From contig NZ_CP082945.1 in NCBI RefSeq assembly GCF_019933235.1, positions 6,609,501 to 6,673,500 of the forward strand: a stretch of DNA of 64,000 nucleotides, in the 5' to 3' direction. Below are positions 32,239 through 41,401 of this stretch, piece by piece (the stretch's first letter is position 1; each line of letters opens with the position of its first letter). Under the pieces are notes generated by a model. That model searched no databases. It had not been told where the DNA came from and was given only the letters and a program-made list of their open reading frames with translations. Position numbers and translations under genes: made by a program. This DNA comes from Streptomyces angustmyceticus. GTDB taxonomy: Bacteria > Actinomycetota > Actinomycetes > Streptomycetales > Streptomycetaceae.

Positions 32239-33440
32239 TGGCAGACCGGAACCGTACCCCCGATCGTCCCCGTCCGCGCACGCGCCACCGGGCCGCGCTG
32301 CTCGCCGTGGCCTGCGCGCTGGTGGCGGCGGGCTGTGGCAGCGGGGGCACCGAACGGGCCGGGCAGAGCCCGCGGCCGGTCGAACGCGCGCCGGTCAAGG
32401 CCGCCGGGCCGGGCCTGCCCGGGATGCCGCCGCTGCTGGACGCGCACGACCTCTACGCGGCCGACCGGCCCGGCAGGCTGGCGCCGCAGGTCAAGGACTT
32501 CCCCTCGCGGGTCTACGTCCCCAACACCGGCTCCGACACGGTCAGCGTCATCGACCCGAAGACCTACAAGGTCATCGACACCCTCCGGGTGGGGGTGCAG
32601 CCGCAGCACGTGGTGCCGTCGTGGGACCTGAAGACGCTCTGGGTCAACAACAACCGGGGCCACGACCTCACCCCCATCGACCCCGCCACCGGCAAGGTCG
32701 GCAAGCCCGTCAAGGTCCACGACCCGTACAACCTCTACTTCACGCCCAACGGGAAGTACGCCATCGTGATGGCCTCGATGGACCGGCAGCTGGTCTTCCG
32801 CGACCCGCACACCATGGAGGTCCGCAAGACCCTGCCGGTCAACTGCGGCGGCGTCAACCACGCCGACTTCTCGCCGGACGGGCGGTACTTCATCGTCTCC
32901 TGCGAGTTCTCCGGTGAGCTGCTCAAGGTCGACACCGAGAAGATGAAGGTCATCGGCCAGGAGAAGCTGCCGTTCGAGGGCGCCATGCCGCAGGACGTGA
33001 AGATCTCCCCGGACGGCAGGACCTGGTACGTCGCCGACATGATGGCCGACGGCATCTGGATCCTCAACGGCGACACCTTCGACCGGCCCAAGCTCCTGCC
33101 GACCGGCAAGGGCGCCCACGGCCTCTACGTCAGCCGCGACTCCCGCTACCTGTACGTCTCCAACCGCGGCGAAGGCACCATCTCCCGCCTCGACTTCCGG
33201 ACCGGCGCGCTCATCGGCAAGTGGCGCATCCGCGGCGGCGGCAGCCCCGACATGGGCGGCCTGTCCACCGACGGCAAGGTGCTGTGGCTCTCCGGCCGCT
33301 ACAACTCCGAGGTCTACGCGCTGGACACCCGTACCGGCAGGACCCTGGCCAAGATCCCCGTCGGCCAGGGCCCGCACGGGCTGGCGGTCTACCCGCAGCC
33401 GGGGCGCTACTCCCTGGGGCACACGGGCGTCTTCCGCTAG
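32238..33440 (+). CDS. YVTN/NHL-type beta-propeller lipoprotein
   Basis: A 400-residue exported protein. The signal peptide (RHRAALLAVACALVAAG) ends at a lipobox AAGC near residue 33. From about residue 90, repeated blades can be read: VYVPNTGSDTVSVIDPKTYKV, LWVNNNRGHDLTPIDPATGKV, FIVSCEFSGELLKVDTEKM, WYVADMMADGIWILNGDTF, LYVSNRGEGTISRLDFRTG and LWLSGRYNSEVYALDTRTG. These are six to seven YVTN repeats forming a surface propeller, usually a protein- or glycan-binding scaffold. It is translationally coupled (TGATG) to the deacetylase-like gene, so the two lipoproteins probably act together outside the membrane. Confidence 0.87.
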   Translation: MADRNRTPDRPRPRTRHRAALLAVACALVAAGCGSGGTERAGQSPRPVERAPVKAAGPGLPGMPPLLDAHDLYAADRPGRLAPQVKDFPSRVYVPNTGSDTVSVIDPKTYKVIDTLRVGVQPQHVVPSWDLKTLWVNNNRGHDLTPIDPATGKVGKPVKVHDPYNLYFTPNGKYAIVMASMDRQLVFRDPHTMEVRKTLPVNCGGVNHADFSPDGRYFIVSCEFSGELLKVDTEKMKVIGQEKLPFEGAMPQDVKISPDGRTWYVADMMADGIWILNGDTFDRPKLLPTGKGAHGLYVSRDSRYLYVSNRGEGTISRLDFRTGALIGKWRIRGGGSPDMGGLSTDGKVLWLSGRYNSEVYALDTRTGRTLAKIPVGQGPHGLAVYPQPGRYSLGHTGVFR

Positions 33441-33441
33441 G

Positions 33442-33468
33442 CAGCCCGGCGCCCGAGGGGTGCCGGGC
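33442..33468. terminator. hairpin between convergent genes
   Basis: AGCCCGGC (33442-33449) pairs with GCCGGGCT (33461-33468), one base after the propeller stop, and a second small palindrome GCCGGC...GCCGGC lies at 33481-33495. It likely serves both strands. Confidence 0.5.
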
Positions 33469-33501
33469 TCCTGTTCCGTGGGCCGGCGGGGCCGGCGCCT
33501 C

Positions 33502-35157
33502 CTAGGCGTTGTACTCGTCCGCCTTCTGCGGCTCCACGCCCTGGATCATGCCGCTGAGGACCAGGGAACGGTTGGTGAAGCGCTCGGTGTCCACGCCGTT
33601 CTCCTTGAGCACGCTCATCGCGGCGGCGTGGACGGTGCGCAGCACCGGGGTCGCGGCGCGCAGCGCGTCATCGGCCATGAAGCGGTGGCGCCAGGGCTTG
33701 TCCGCCCAGACGTGCCGCAGGCCGAACGGCTCGGGGAGGGTCAGCTTCCCGCCGAGGAAGTCCAGCACCGGCGGGAACCAGGTCAGCGGGGCGCGCGCGG
33801 CGAGCCGGACCACCTCCTGCGGCTCGATGAGCGGGAGGTGCTGGGTCCGGGTCTCCCAGAACTTGACGACCTTGGCGACGTCCTTGGTCTTGGGCTCCGG
33901 CTTGGTCGTGAACAGGCCGTTGACCGGACCGAGGGCGTGACCGGTCACCTCGATGCGCAGGGTCTCGTGCAGCACCGTGACGGTGATCATCAGCGTGATC
34001 ACCAACTGGCCGTCCCACAGCACGAACTGCACCCCGAGGTAGTGGCGGTTGCCGCTGCCGAACTGCTGCTCGTTGCAGATCCGCTCTATCTCGTGCCCGC
34101 GGATCTGGTACGCCTCCACATGGGAGCCCTCGGGGCGGGTGACGGCGGCGGCCTTCTCGCCGACCGGCGAGACGATCCAGTGGCGCACGGAGGGGGTGGG
34201 GAACCCGCCGGTGTGCAGCGGGCTGCGCTCCAGCAGCCGCAGCTTGTCGTGGATCGCCCGGATCACGTCCCAGCTGCGGAACGGGTGGATCTCGCTGCCT
34301 TCCTGCGCCGGGATCAGCTCCTCGGCCAGCTGCCAGCTGCCCCAGCGCGTACCCATGCCGAGTATGCCCTTGGGGCCGGCGTAGAAGACGACGTTGCTGC
34401 TCTGCTCGGCGGAGATCTTGGCGAGGTTCTGCCGGAGGGTCTCGGCGGCGATCTGGTTCGGGTCCTGCGGCACCGCCTCGGGGATCTTCGCGGCGACCCC
34501 GCCGCCCTCCAGCAGCCCCTTCCAGGACTCCCGCATGGCCACCGCGGTCTTCTCGCAGATCTGCTTGGCCAGCCACCAGCCGATCACCGGGGCGACCATC
34601 ATGGCGCGGGCGTACATCGGCCAGAAGCCGTTCAGCGGCAGCTTGATCATGAAGAACACGCCGACACCGGCCAGGACCGTCAGCAGCAGCCCGCCGAGCA
34701 TCGACAGCCCGCTGCCCGCCCCGTCCTTGGAGAGCATCTTGCGCAGCTGGAAGACGCCCAGCCACAGCAGCACACCCGGCAGGAACAGCACCCCGAACAG
34801 CACCATCAGCACCGTCAGCTTGGCGTCCCGCTGCTTGCGGACGCGGGTGGCGGACAGGCAGTGCTCGACGATGGTCTGCGGCTCGGTCCCGAAGGACTGG
34901 ATGAGCGCGGCGCGGCCGCCGCCCAGCATCCGCACCTGCACGGCGCGCGAGAACGCCTCGCCGAGATTGGGCGCGAACAGCGACAGCTTGGGCTTCTTGA
35001 TGTCGGACTTGCCGGACTCGGAGTCTGCCTTGGAGATGTCGGCGAGCGGGCTGTCCCGGTAGGCGGCCGAGGCCAGCGCCTGGGTCGCCGCCGTCTGCCC
35101 GGCACTCCCCGACAACGGGACCTGCGCCCCGGGACTGAAGTCAAAGCCGTCTGCCAC
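33502..35157 (-). CDS. large integral membrane protein of unknown function
   Basis: A 551-residue protein starting at GTG 35157 (GGGGGCGG upstream). The first ~110 residues are soluble. Three or four transmembrane segments follow at about 120-215 (LTVLMVLFGVLFLPGVLLWL, MLGGLLLTVLAGVGVFFMI, YARAMMVAPVIGWWLA). The rest is a long soluble region with one weak hydrophobic patch (VQFVLWDGQLVITLMITVTV). No known domain is seen. Conserved-looking tracts are QSSNVVFYAGPKGILGMG and VLSGMIQGVEPQKADEYNA at the C-terminus. The gene is downstream of the EF-G-like gene on the same strand with a 209-base gap. The function is not inferable. Confidence 0.8.
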   Translation of the reverse strand: MADGFDFSPGAQVPLSGSAGQTAATQALASAAYRDSPLADISKADSESGKSDIKKPKLSLFAPNLGEAFSRAVQVRMLGGGRAALIQSFGTEPQTIVEHCLSATRVRKQRDAKLTVLMVLFGVLFLPGVLLWLGVFQLRKMLSKDGAGSGLSMLGGLLLTVLAGVGVFFMIKLPLNGFWPMYARAMMVAPVIGWWLAKQICEKTAVAMRESWKGLLEGGGVAAKIPEAVPQDPNQIAAETLRQNLAKISAEQSSNVVFYAGPKGILGMGTRWGSWQLAEELIPAQEGSEIHPFRSWDVIRAIHDKLRLLERSPLHTGGFPTPSVRHWIVSPVGEKAAAVTRPEGSHVEAYQIRGHEIERICNEQQFGSGNRHYLGVQFVLWDGQLVITLMITVTVLHETLRIEVTGHALGPVNGLFTTKPEPKTKDVAKVVKFWETRTQHLPLIEPQEVVRLAARAPLTWFPPVLDFLGGKLTLPEPFGLRHVWADKPWRHRFMADDALRAATPVLRTVHAAAMSVLKENGVDTERFTNRSLVLSGMIQGVEPQKADEYNA

Positions 35158-35366
35158 TACCGCCCCCACACCGTACGCATCCGATGATGCGGCTCTTCCC
35201 GACTTCCGCCGACGGCACACCTGCTGAGAGCCTGTGTTCGAGCCCCTGACCTCTCGTCCTGCCGTCGGCCCCCGCCCCCCCCGGCAGGTGCTCAGCGTAC
35301 AGCCGCCGCCCGGCTCAGGGGAGTTGAGCCGGACAGCGGCCACCCGCAGGGCTGACGGGCCGTTGA

Positions 35367-37565
35367 CTATGCGCCGTTCTCGGCCTGTTCCCGCCACTTG
35401 TCGGCGAGTTGGGGCGGCATCGGCTCATGCCGCAGGTGGACGCGGGAGAACCGGCCGGTGCCGTGCGAGAGGGAGCGCAGGTCGACGGCGTACCGGTCGA
35501 TCTCCAGCTCGGGCACCTCGGCGCGCACCACGGTGCGCCCCGCCCCCGACTGCTCGGTGCCCACGACCCGGCCGCGGCGCCCCGACAGATCGCTCATCAC
35601 CTGGCCGACGAAATCGTCCGGAACCATCACGCTCACCTCGGACACCGGTTCGAGCAGTTCGATCCGGACCTCGCCGGCGGCCTCGCGCAGCGCCAGCGCG
35701 CCCGCCGTCTGGAACGCGGCGTCCGAGGAGTCGACGGAGTGCGCCTTGCCGTCGAGCAGCGTGACGCGGATGTCGACGAGCGGATGCCCGGCGGCGACCC
35801 CGCGCTCGGCCTGGGCGCGCACCCCCTTCTCCACGGACGGGATGAACTGCCGCGGCACCGCGCCGCCCACGACCTTGTCCACGAACTCGATGCCGGAGCC
35901 GCCCGGCAGCGGATCGACCTCGATCTCGCAGATCGCGAACTGGCCGTGGCCGCCGGACTGCTTCACATGGCGGCCGCGACCCGCGGCGGGACCGCCGAAG
36001 GTCTCCCGCAGCGGCACCTTGTGCGCGACCGTGTCGACCTGGACGCCGTAGCGGGCCCGCAGCCGCTCCAGCGCGACATCGACATGGGCCTCGCCCAGGC
36101 ACCACAGGACCACCTGGTGGGTGTCCTGGTTGTGCTCCAGGCGCATCGTCGGATCCTCCGCGACCAGGCGGGCCAGGCCCTGCGACAGCTTGTCCTCGTC
36201 GGCCTTGCTGTGGGCCCGGATGGCGACCGGCAGCAGCGGGTCGGGCATCGTCCAGGGCTCCATCAGCAGCGGGTCGTCCTTGCCGGACAGGGTGTCGCCG
36301 GTCTCGGCGCGGGTCAGCTTCGCCACACAGGCCAGATCGCCCGCGACGGCCTGCGGCAGCGGGCGCTGCTGCTTGCCGAACGGGGTGGACAGCGCGCCGA
36401 CCCGCTCGTCGACGTCATGGTCCTCGTGCCCGCGGTCCTCCAGGCCGTGGCCGGAGACGTGCACCGTCTCGTCCGGGCGCAGGGTGCCGGAGAAGACGCG
36501 TACCAGGGAGATCCGGCCGACGTACGGGTCGGAGGAGGTCTTGACCACCTCGGCCGCCAGCGGGCCGTCGGGGTCGCACCTCAGCGCGGGGCGCGGGGCG
36601 CCGTCCGGGCTGGTCACGGCGGGTGCCTCGCGTTCCGCGGGAGTCGGGAAGCCGCCGCTGATCAGCTCCAGCAGCTCCACCGTGCCCAGCCCCTGCCTGG
36701 CGCCCTCGGCGGCCGGGGCCGCGGCCAGCACGGGGTGGAAGGTGCCCCGGGCGACCGCCGTCTCCAGGTCCCCGATGAGGGTCTTGACGTCGATCTCCTC
36801 GCCGCCGAGGTAGCGGTCCATCAAGGACTCGTCCTCGCTCTCGGCGATCACGGCCTCGATGAGGCGGGCGCGGGCCGCCTCGATCCGCGGCAGCTCGTCG
36901 CCGGTCGGCGCGCGCTCGGTGCGCTCGCCGGAGGAGTAGTCGAAGACCCGCCCGGTGAGCAGGCCGATCAGGCCGTGCACGGGGGCGTGGCCGTCGGCGC
37001 CCGGTGTCCCGTACAGCGGGAGGTAGAGGGGCACCACGGCGTCCGGGTCCTCGCCGCCGAACGAGGCCCGGCACAGCTCGGTCATCTCGTCGAAGTCGGA
37101 GCGGGACGCCTCCAGGTGCGTGACGACCAGCGCGCGCGGCATGCCGACGGCCGCGCACTCGTCCCACACCATCCGGGTCGCGCCGGCCACGCCGTCGGCC
37201 GCCGAGACAACGAAAAGGGCCGCGTCCGCGGCGCGCAGACCGGCCCTGAGTTCCCCGACGAAATCGGCGTATCCGGGGGTGTCCAGGAGATTGATCCTGA
37301 CTCCGCCCCAGTCCACCGGGACCAGGGAGAGCTGTACGGAGCGTTGCTGGCGGTGCTCGATCTCGTCGTAGTCCGACAGACAGCCGCCGTCCTCGACCCG
37401 GCCCGCCCGGTTGACCGCGCCGGATGCCAGCGCGAGGGCCTCGACCAGGGTGGTCTTCCCCGATCCGGAGTGGCCGACCAGCACCACATTCCGCAGGGCC
37501 GTGGGCTGGCCGGCCGTTGATGCCCTGCCGGCGGCTCCCGGGTGTGTACTCGTTTTCTCGCTCAT
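35367..37565 (-). CDS. EF-G-like translational GTPase with degenerate G4 motif
   Basis: A 732-residue member of the EF-G family (FusA2/EF-G-like group of actinobacteria). G1 is GHSGSGKT at about 30-37 and G3 is DTPGYADF. G2 is unclear (RQQRSVQLS). G4, normally NKxD and reading guanine, is THLE in ALVVTHLEASRSDF. Domains II-V follow, with domain IV (GFPA-type SGGHGQFAICEIEVDPL) and the C-terminal domain (EVSVMVPDDFVGQVMSDLSGRRGRV) well preserved. It probably binds the ribosome, but its nucleotide specificity may differ from true EF-G. ATG 37565 follows GGAGG. It is divergent from pgsA. Confidence 0.9.
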   Translation of the reverse strand: MSEKTSTHPGAAGRASTAGQPTALRNVVLVGHSGSGKTTLVEALALASGAVNRAGRVEDGGCLSDYDEIEHRQQRSVQLSLVPVDWGGVRINLLDTPGYADFVGELRAGLRAADAALFVVSAADGVAGATRMVWDECAAVGMPRALVVTHLEASRSDFDEMTELCRASFGGEDPDAVVPLYLPLYGTPGADGHAPVHGLIGLLTGRVFDYSSGERTERAPTGDELPRIEAARARLIEAVIAESEDESLMDRYLGGEEIDVKTLIGDLETAVARGTFHPVLAAAPAAEGARQGLGTVELLELISGGFPTPAEREAPAVTSPDGAPRPALRCDPDGPLAAEVVKTSSDPYVGRISLVRVFSGTLRPDETVHVSGHGLEDRGHEDHDVDERVGALSTPFGKQQRPLPQAVAGDLACVAKLTRAETGDTLSGKDDPLLMEPWTMPDPLLPVAIRAHSKADEDKLSQGLARLVAEDPTMRLEHNQDTHQVVLWCLGEAHVDVALERLRARYGVQVDTVAHKVPLRETFGGPAAGRGRHVKQSGGHGQFAICEIEVDPLPGGSGIEFVDKVVGGAVPRQFIPSVEKGVRAQAERGVAAGHPLVDIRVTLLDGKAHSVDSSDAAFQTAGALALREAAGEVRIELLEPVSEVSVMVPDDFVGQVMSDLSGRRGRVVGTEQSGAGRTVVRAEVPELEIDRYAVDLRSLSHGTGRFSRVHLRHEPMPPQLADKWREQAENGA

Positions 37566-37831
37566 GTGTCTCGCCTCCAGGTCGACACTTTGCGGTGATT
37601 CGAGCTTTCCACCGAGGTCATGATGCGTCCATACGTGGCACATCGGACCTGTCCTCCCAAGGGTCCCGGAACGGGGCCCGTGGAGGCGTCCACGGGCGCG
37701 CGGCGCGGCCCTGGAGCCGTGGGATGCGCCCTGCGCCGCGATGCGTTCGTGGTGGCCCGAGACCTCCTGGCTACGATGGGCCAGCCGGTGGCCCCTTGAC
37801 CTCGCGGCCCGTATCGACCTCCGGGAAGGCC

Positions 37832-38488
37832 ATGCTGAACAAGTACGCGCGTGCGTTCTTCACGCGTGTTCTCACGCCGTTCGCCGCCCTGCTCATCCGT
37901 CTCGGCGTCAGCCCGGACGCGGTCACCCTCGTCGGGACCGGAGGCGTGGTGGCCGGCGCCCTGGTCTTCTACCCGCTGGGCGAGTTCTTCTGGGGCACGG
38001 TGGTCATCACCCTGTTCGTCTTCTCCGACCTGGTCGACGGAAACATGGCGCGGCAGCTGGGACGCTCCAGCCGCTGGGGGGCCTTTCTCGACTCCACCCT
38101 CGACCGGGTCGCCGACTCGGCGATCTTCGGCGGGCTCGCCCTCTGGTACGCGGGGCGCGGCGACAGCCTGCTGCTCTGCGCGATGGCGATCTTCTGCCTG
38201 GCCAGCGGCCAGGTGGTCTCGTACACCAAGGCGCGCGGCGAGGCCATCGGGCTGCCGGTGAACGTCAACGGCCTGGTGGAGCGCGCCGAGCGGCTGGTCA
38301 TCACGCTGGTGGCCTGCGGGCTGTCGGGCCTGCACGCCTTCGGGGTACCCGGCGTCGAGATCCTGCTGCCGATCGCCCTGTGGCTCGTCGCGATCGGCAG
38401 CGCCGTCACCCTCGGCCAGCGTGTGGTGACGGTACGACGGGAGTCGGCCGAGGCCGACGCCATGGCACAAGGGGGAACAGGCGCATGA
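37832..38488 (+). CDS. pgsA: phosphatidylinositol phosphate synthase (CDP-alcohol phosphatidyltransferase)
   Basis: A 218-residue membrane enzyme. The family signature DG-x2-AR-x8-G-x3-D-x3-D is complete across about residues 65-92 (DLVDGNMARQLGRSSRWG, then AFLDSTLDR). About six transmembrane helices are visible. In actinomycetes this enzyme (PgsA1/PIP synthase) joins CDP-diacylglycerol with inositol-3-phosphate, the first step to phosphatidylinositol and its mannosides. ATG 37832 follows GGGAAGG. Its TGA overlaps the next ATG (ATGA), and the following two genes complete the PIM pathway, which supports this over PG or cardiolipin synthase. Confidence 0.92.
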   Translation: MLNKYARAFFTRVLTPFAALLIRLGVSPDAVTLVGTGGVVAGALVFYPLGEFFWGTVVITLFVFSDLVDGNMARQLGRSSRWGAFLDSTLDRVADSAIFGGLALWYAGRGDSLLLCAMAIFCLASGQVVSYTKARGEAIGLPVNVNGLVERAERLVITLVACGLSGLHAFGVPGVEILLPIALWLVAIGSAVTLGQRVVTVRRESAEADAMAQGGTGA

Positions 38489-39459
38489 GTCCACGCACGA
38501 CCCGCCGGCCGCGGTTCGACACCGACAAAGTGTCGGACGCGCTCTACGCGCTGGGCTGGAGCACCGTCAAGAAGCTGCCCGAGGGCGTGGCCACCGGACT
38601 CGGCCGCCGGATCGCCGACACGGTCTGGAAGCGCCGCGGCAAGGGCGTCCTGCGGCTGGAGGCGAACCTCGCCCGGGTCGTCCCGGACGCCGGCCCGCAG
38701 CGGCTCGCCGCGCTCTCCCGGGCCGGGATGCGTTCCTACATGCGCTACTGGATGGAGTCCTTCCGGCTGCCGGCCTGGAGCAAGGAGCGGATAAGGAACG
38801 GCTTCACGCCCGAGGACGTGCACCACCTGGAGGACGGGCTCGACAGCGACCGCGGCGTCATCCTCGCCCTGCCGCACATGGGCAACTACGACCTCGCCGG
38901 CGCCTGGGTCACCACCAAGCTCGGTGTCCCCTTCACCACCGTCGCCCAGCGCCTCAAGCCGGAGTCCCTCTACGACCGCTTCGTGGCCTACCGTGAAGGT
39001 CTGGGCATGGAGGTGCTGCCGCACACCGGCGGCTCCGCCTTCGGCACGCTCGCCCGGCGGCTGCGGGCCGGCGGCCTGGTCGCCCTGGTGGCCGACCGCG
39101 ATCTGTCCGCCTCCGGGATAGAGGTCAAGTTCTTCGGGGAGGCGACGAAGATGCCGGCCGGCCCCGCGGTACTCGCCCTCCAGACCGGCGCCATGCTGCT
39201 GCCCGTCACGCTCTGGTACGACGACACCGACGTCATGCGCGGCCGGGTCCACCCGGAGATCGAGGCCCCGCAGACCGGCACCCGCGCCGAGAAGGCTGCC
39301 CAGATGACCCAGGCGCTCGCCGACGCCTTCGCCTCCGGCATCGCCGACCACCCCGAGGACTGGCACATGCTGCAGCGGCTCTGGCTCGCCGACCTGGAGC
39401 CGCGCGAGGAGCCCGGCGCCCCGGGCAACGCCGCGGCCTCCGGAACGGAGACGGCGTGA
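38485..39459 (+). CDS. phosphatidylinositol mannoside acyltransferase (PatA-like, LpxL/HtrB family)
   Basis: A 324-residue acyltransferase of the lysophospholipid/lipid A acyltransferase family. The catalytic HxxxxD motif is HMGNYD at about residues 132-137 (VILALPHMGNYDLAGAW), followed by the family motif around VALVADRDLSASGIEVKFFG and the PAGPAVLALQTGAMLLPV block. The protein should act at the inner face of the membrane, acylating the mannose of PIM. It starts at ATG 38485, overlapping the pgsA stop, and its own TGA overlaps the pimA GTG (GTGA). The Mycobacterium operon pgsA1-acyltransferase-pimA has the same order. Confidence 0.9.
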   Translation: MSPRTTRRPRFDTDKVSDALYALGWSTVKKLPEGVATGLGRRIADTVWKRRGKGVLRLEANLARVVPDAGPQRLAALSRAGMRSYMRYWMESFRLPAWSKERIRNGFTPEDVHHLEDGLDSDRGVILALPHMGNYDLAGAWVTTKLGVPFTTVAQRLKPESLYDRFVAYREGLGMEVLPHTGGSAFGTLARRLRAGGLVALVADRDLSASGIEVKFFGEATKMPAGPAVLALQTGAMLLPVTLWYDDTDVMRGRVHPEIEAPQTGTRAEKAAQMTQALADAFASGIADHPEDWHMLQRLWLADLEPREEPGAPGNAAASGTETA

Positions 39460-40616
39460 AGATCGGCATCGTCTGCCCGTACGCCTGGGACGTCCCCGGC
39501 GGCGTGCAGTTCCACATCCGCGACCTGGCCGACCACCTGATCCGCCTCGGCCACGACGTCTCCGTCCTCGCCCCCGCCGACGACGAGACGCCCCTGCCGC
39601 CGTACGTCGTCTCCGCCGGCCGCGCCGTCCCCGTCCCGTACAACGGCTCGGTCGCCCGGCTCAACTTCGGCTTCCTCTCCGCGGCCCGGGTGCGCCGCTG
39701 GCTCCAGCACGGCGCCTTCGACGTCATCCACATCCACGAACCGGCCTCGCCCTCCCTCGGCCTGCTCGCCTGCTGGGCGGCGCAGGGCCCGATCGTGGCG
39801 ACCTTCCACACCTCCAACCCGCGCTCGCGGGCGATGATCGCCGCCTACCCGATCCTGCAGCCCGCGCTGGAGAAGATCAGCGCCCGCATCGCGGTCAGCG
39901 AATACGCCCGCCGCACCCTCGTCGAACACCTCGGCGGCGACGCGGTGGTCATCCCCAACGGCGTCGACGTCGACTTCTTCGGCTCCGCCGAGCCGAAGGC
40001 CGAGTGGCAGGGCAGGACCATCGGCTTCATCGGCCGCATCGACGAACCGCGCAAGGGCCTTCCGGTCCTGATGAAGGCGCTCCCCACGATCCTGGCCGCG
40101 GTCCCCGACGCCCGGCTCCTCGTCGCCGGCCGCGGCGACGAGGAGGAGGCCGTCGCCGCACTCCCCGCCGAGCTGCGCTCGCGCGTCGAGTTCCTCGGCA
40201 TGGTCAGCGACGAGGACAAGGCCAGGCTGCTGCGCAGCGTCGACGTCTACGTCGCGCCCAACACCGGCGGCGAGTCCTTCGGCATCATCCTCGTCGAGGC
40301 GATGTCCGCCGGGGCGCCCGTGCTCGCCAGCGACCTCGACGCCTTCGCCCAGGTCCTCGACCAGGGCGAGGCGGGCGAGCTGTTCACCAACGAGGACGCC
40401 GAGGCGCTCGCCGCTGCGGCCGTACGACTTCTCGGTGACCCGGCGCGGCTCGCGGAGCTGCGGGGACGCGGGGCGCGTCATGTGCGGCGGTTCGACTGGT
40501 CGACCGTGGGGGCCGACATTCTCGCCGTCTACGAGACCGTCACCACCGGGGCGGCGTCCGTGGCCACTGACGAGAGGGTGGGCCTACGGGCCCGGCGTTG
40601 GCTCGCCAAGGATTGA
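39456..40616 (+). CDS. pimA: phosphatidylinositol alpha-mannosyltransferase (PimA-like, GT4)
   Basis: A 386-residue GT-B glycosyltransferase. It begins IGIVCPYAWDVPGGVQFHIRDLADHL, the PimA N-terminus. The lipid/acceptor side has VIHIHEPASPSLGLLA and TFHTSNPRSRAM. The GDP-mannose site has IGFIGRIDEPRKGLPVL and the conserved GT4 EX7E-type segment GGESFGIILVEAMSAGAPVLA. It transfers the first mannose from GDP-mannose to phosphatidylinositol. GTG 39456 overlaps the upstream stop. It is the last gene of the operon, followed by the inverted-repeat block, with no simple terminator before it. Confidence 0.93.
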   Translation: MKIGIVCPYAWDVPGGVQFHIRDLADHLIRLGHDVSVLAPADDETPLPPYVVSAGRAVPVPYNGSVARLNFGFLSAARVRRWLQHGAFDVIHIHEPASPSLGLLACWAAQGPIVATFHTSNPRSRAMIAAYPILQPALEKISARIAVSEYARRTLVEHLGGDAVVIPNGVDVDFFGSAEPKAEWQGRTIGFIGRIDEPRKGLPVLMKALPTILAAVPDARLLVAGRGDEEEAVAALPAELRSRVEFLGMVSDEDKARLLRSVDVYVAPNTGGESFGIILVEAMSAGAPVLASDLDAFAQVLDQGEAGELFTNEDAEALAAAAVRLLGDPARLAELRGRGARHVRRFDWSTVGADILAVYETVTTGAASVATDERVGLRARRWLAKD

Positions 40617-40641
40617 CCCACGCTTTTGTCTTTCCCGCCGG

Positions 40642-41348
40642 TTCGCTGCGCTTGGCTTCTTTCCCACGTTTTTGGCTTTCCCGCCGTGGGGGTTTCTCGC
40701 CGTTGCTCCCCCACTGCCTTAAGGGCGTGGGAGGTACCCCCAGCGGCGGGCGGGGTCCGCTGCGCGGGGCTGTGGGTGCGGTGACGGGCCTGCGGGGCGG
40801 GTGTGTGGGACTGCTTCGCTTTACGCTCCGCTGCGCTCCGCCTTTGCTCTTTTTCGAAGCCTTCGGAAGCAAAGCCCCACACACCCGCCCCTCCGGCCCG
40901 TCACCTCCCGTGGGGAGAGTGAGTACAGGTGGGTGGGGGCGGGCGTCGATCACAGCCAATTCCCTGCGCCGTGGTCATTTCCCGATGCCCACGACCGTTT
41001 CCCCACGTCCACAATGCGCACCTTCTCCACGTCCACAACGCACGCCGGACCACTGAGGTCCACCCCCACCGGCCTTCTTTCCACCCACCCACGGGAGGGG
41101 ACGGGTCGGAGCGGGTGGGGGTGTCCGGACGTAAAGCGAAGCAGTCCGGACACCCCCACCCGCGCAGGCCCGTCACCGCACCCCGACAGCCCCGCGCAGC
41201 GGACCCGGCCGCCGCTGGGGGTACCTCCCACGCCCTTTAGGCAGTGGGGGAGCAACGCCGGGCGCACCCGCGCAGCGGGGCGAAACACGGCGAGCAACCC
41301 CCACGGCGGGGAAAGCCAAAAACGTGGGCAAGAAGCCAAGCGCAGCGA
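40642..41348. repeat. large imperfect inverted repeat filling a 785-base gene-free gap
   Basis: Between pimA and the LemA-like gene there is no gene-like frame. Instead 40642-40825 and the reverse complement of 41130-41348 are close copies (about 184 and 219 bases, the second carrying ~35 extra bases). The shared core includes TGCGCTTGGCTTCTT, CCCACGTTTTTGGCTTTCC, CACTGCC(t)TAAGGGCGTGGGAGG and GACTGCTTCGCTTTACG. Each inner end forms its own hairpin: 40797-40809 with 40876-40889, and a 13-bp stem 41118-41130 with 41143-41155. The centre has two near copies of CCACGTCCACAAyGC at about 41003 and 41027. No transposase or target-site repeat was seen. Confidence 0.8.
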
Positions 41349-41401
41349 AAAGCCGAAGACCAGGGAAACTAACGCGGCGTAGCCGCGTATCGTGAGGCGC
41401 C

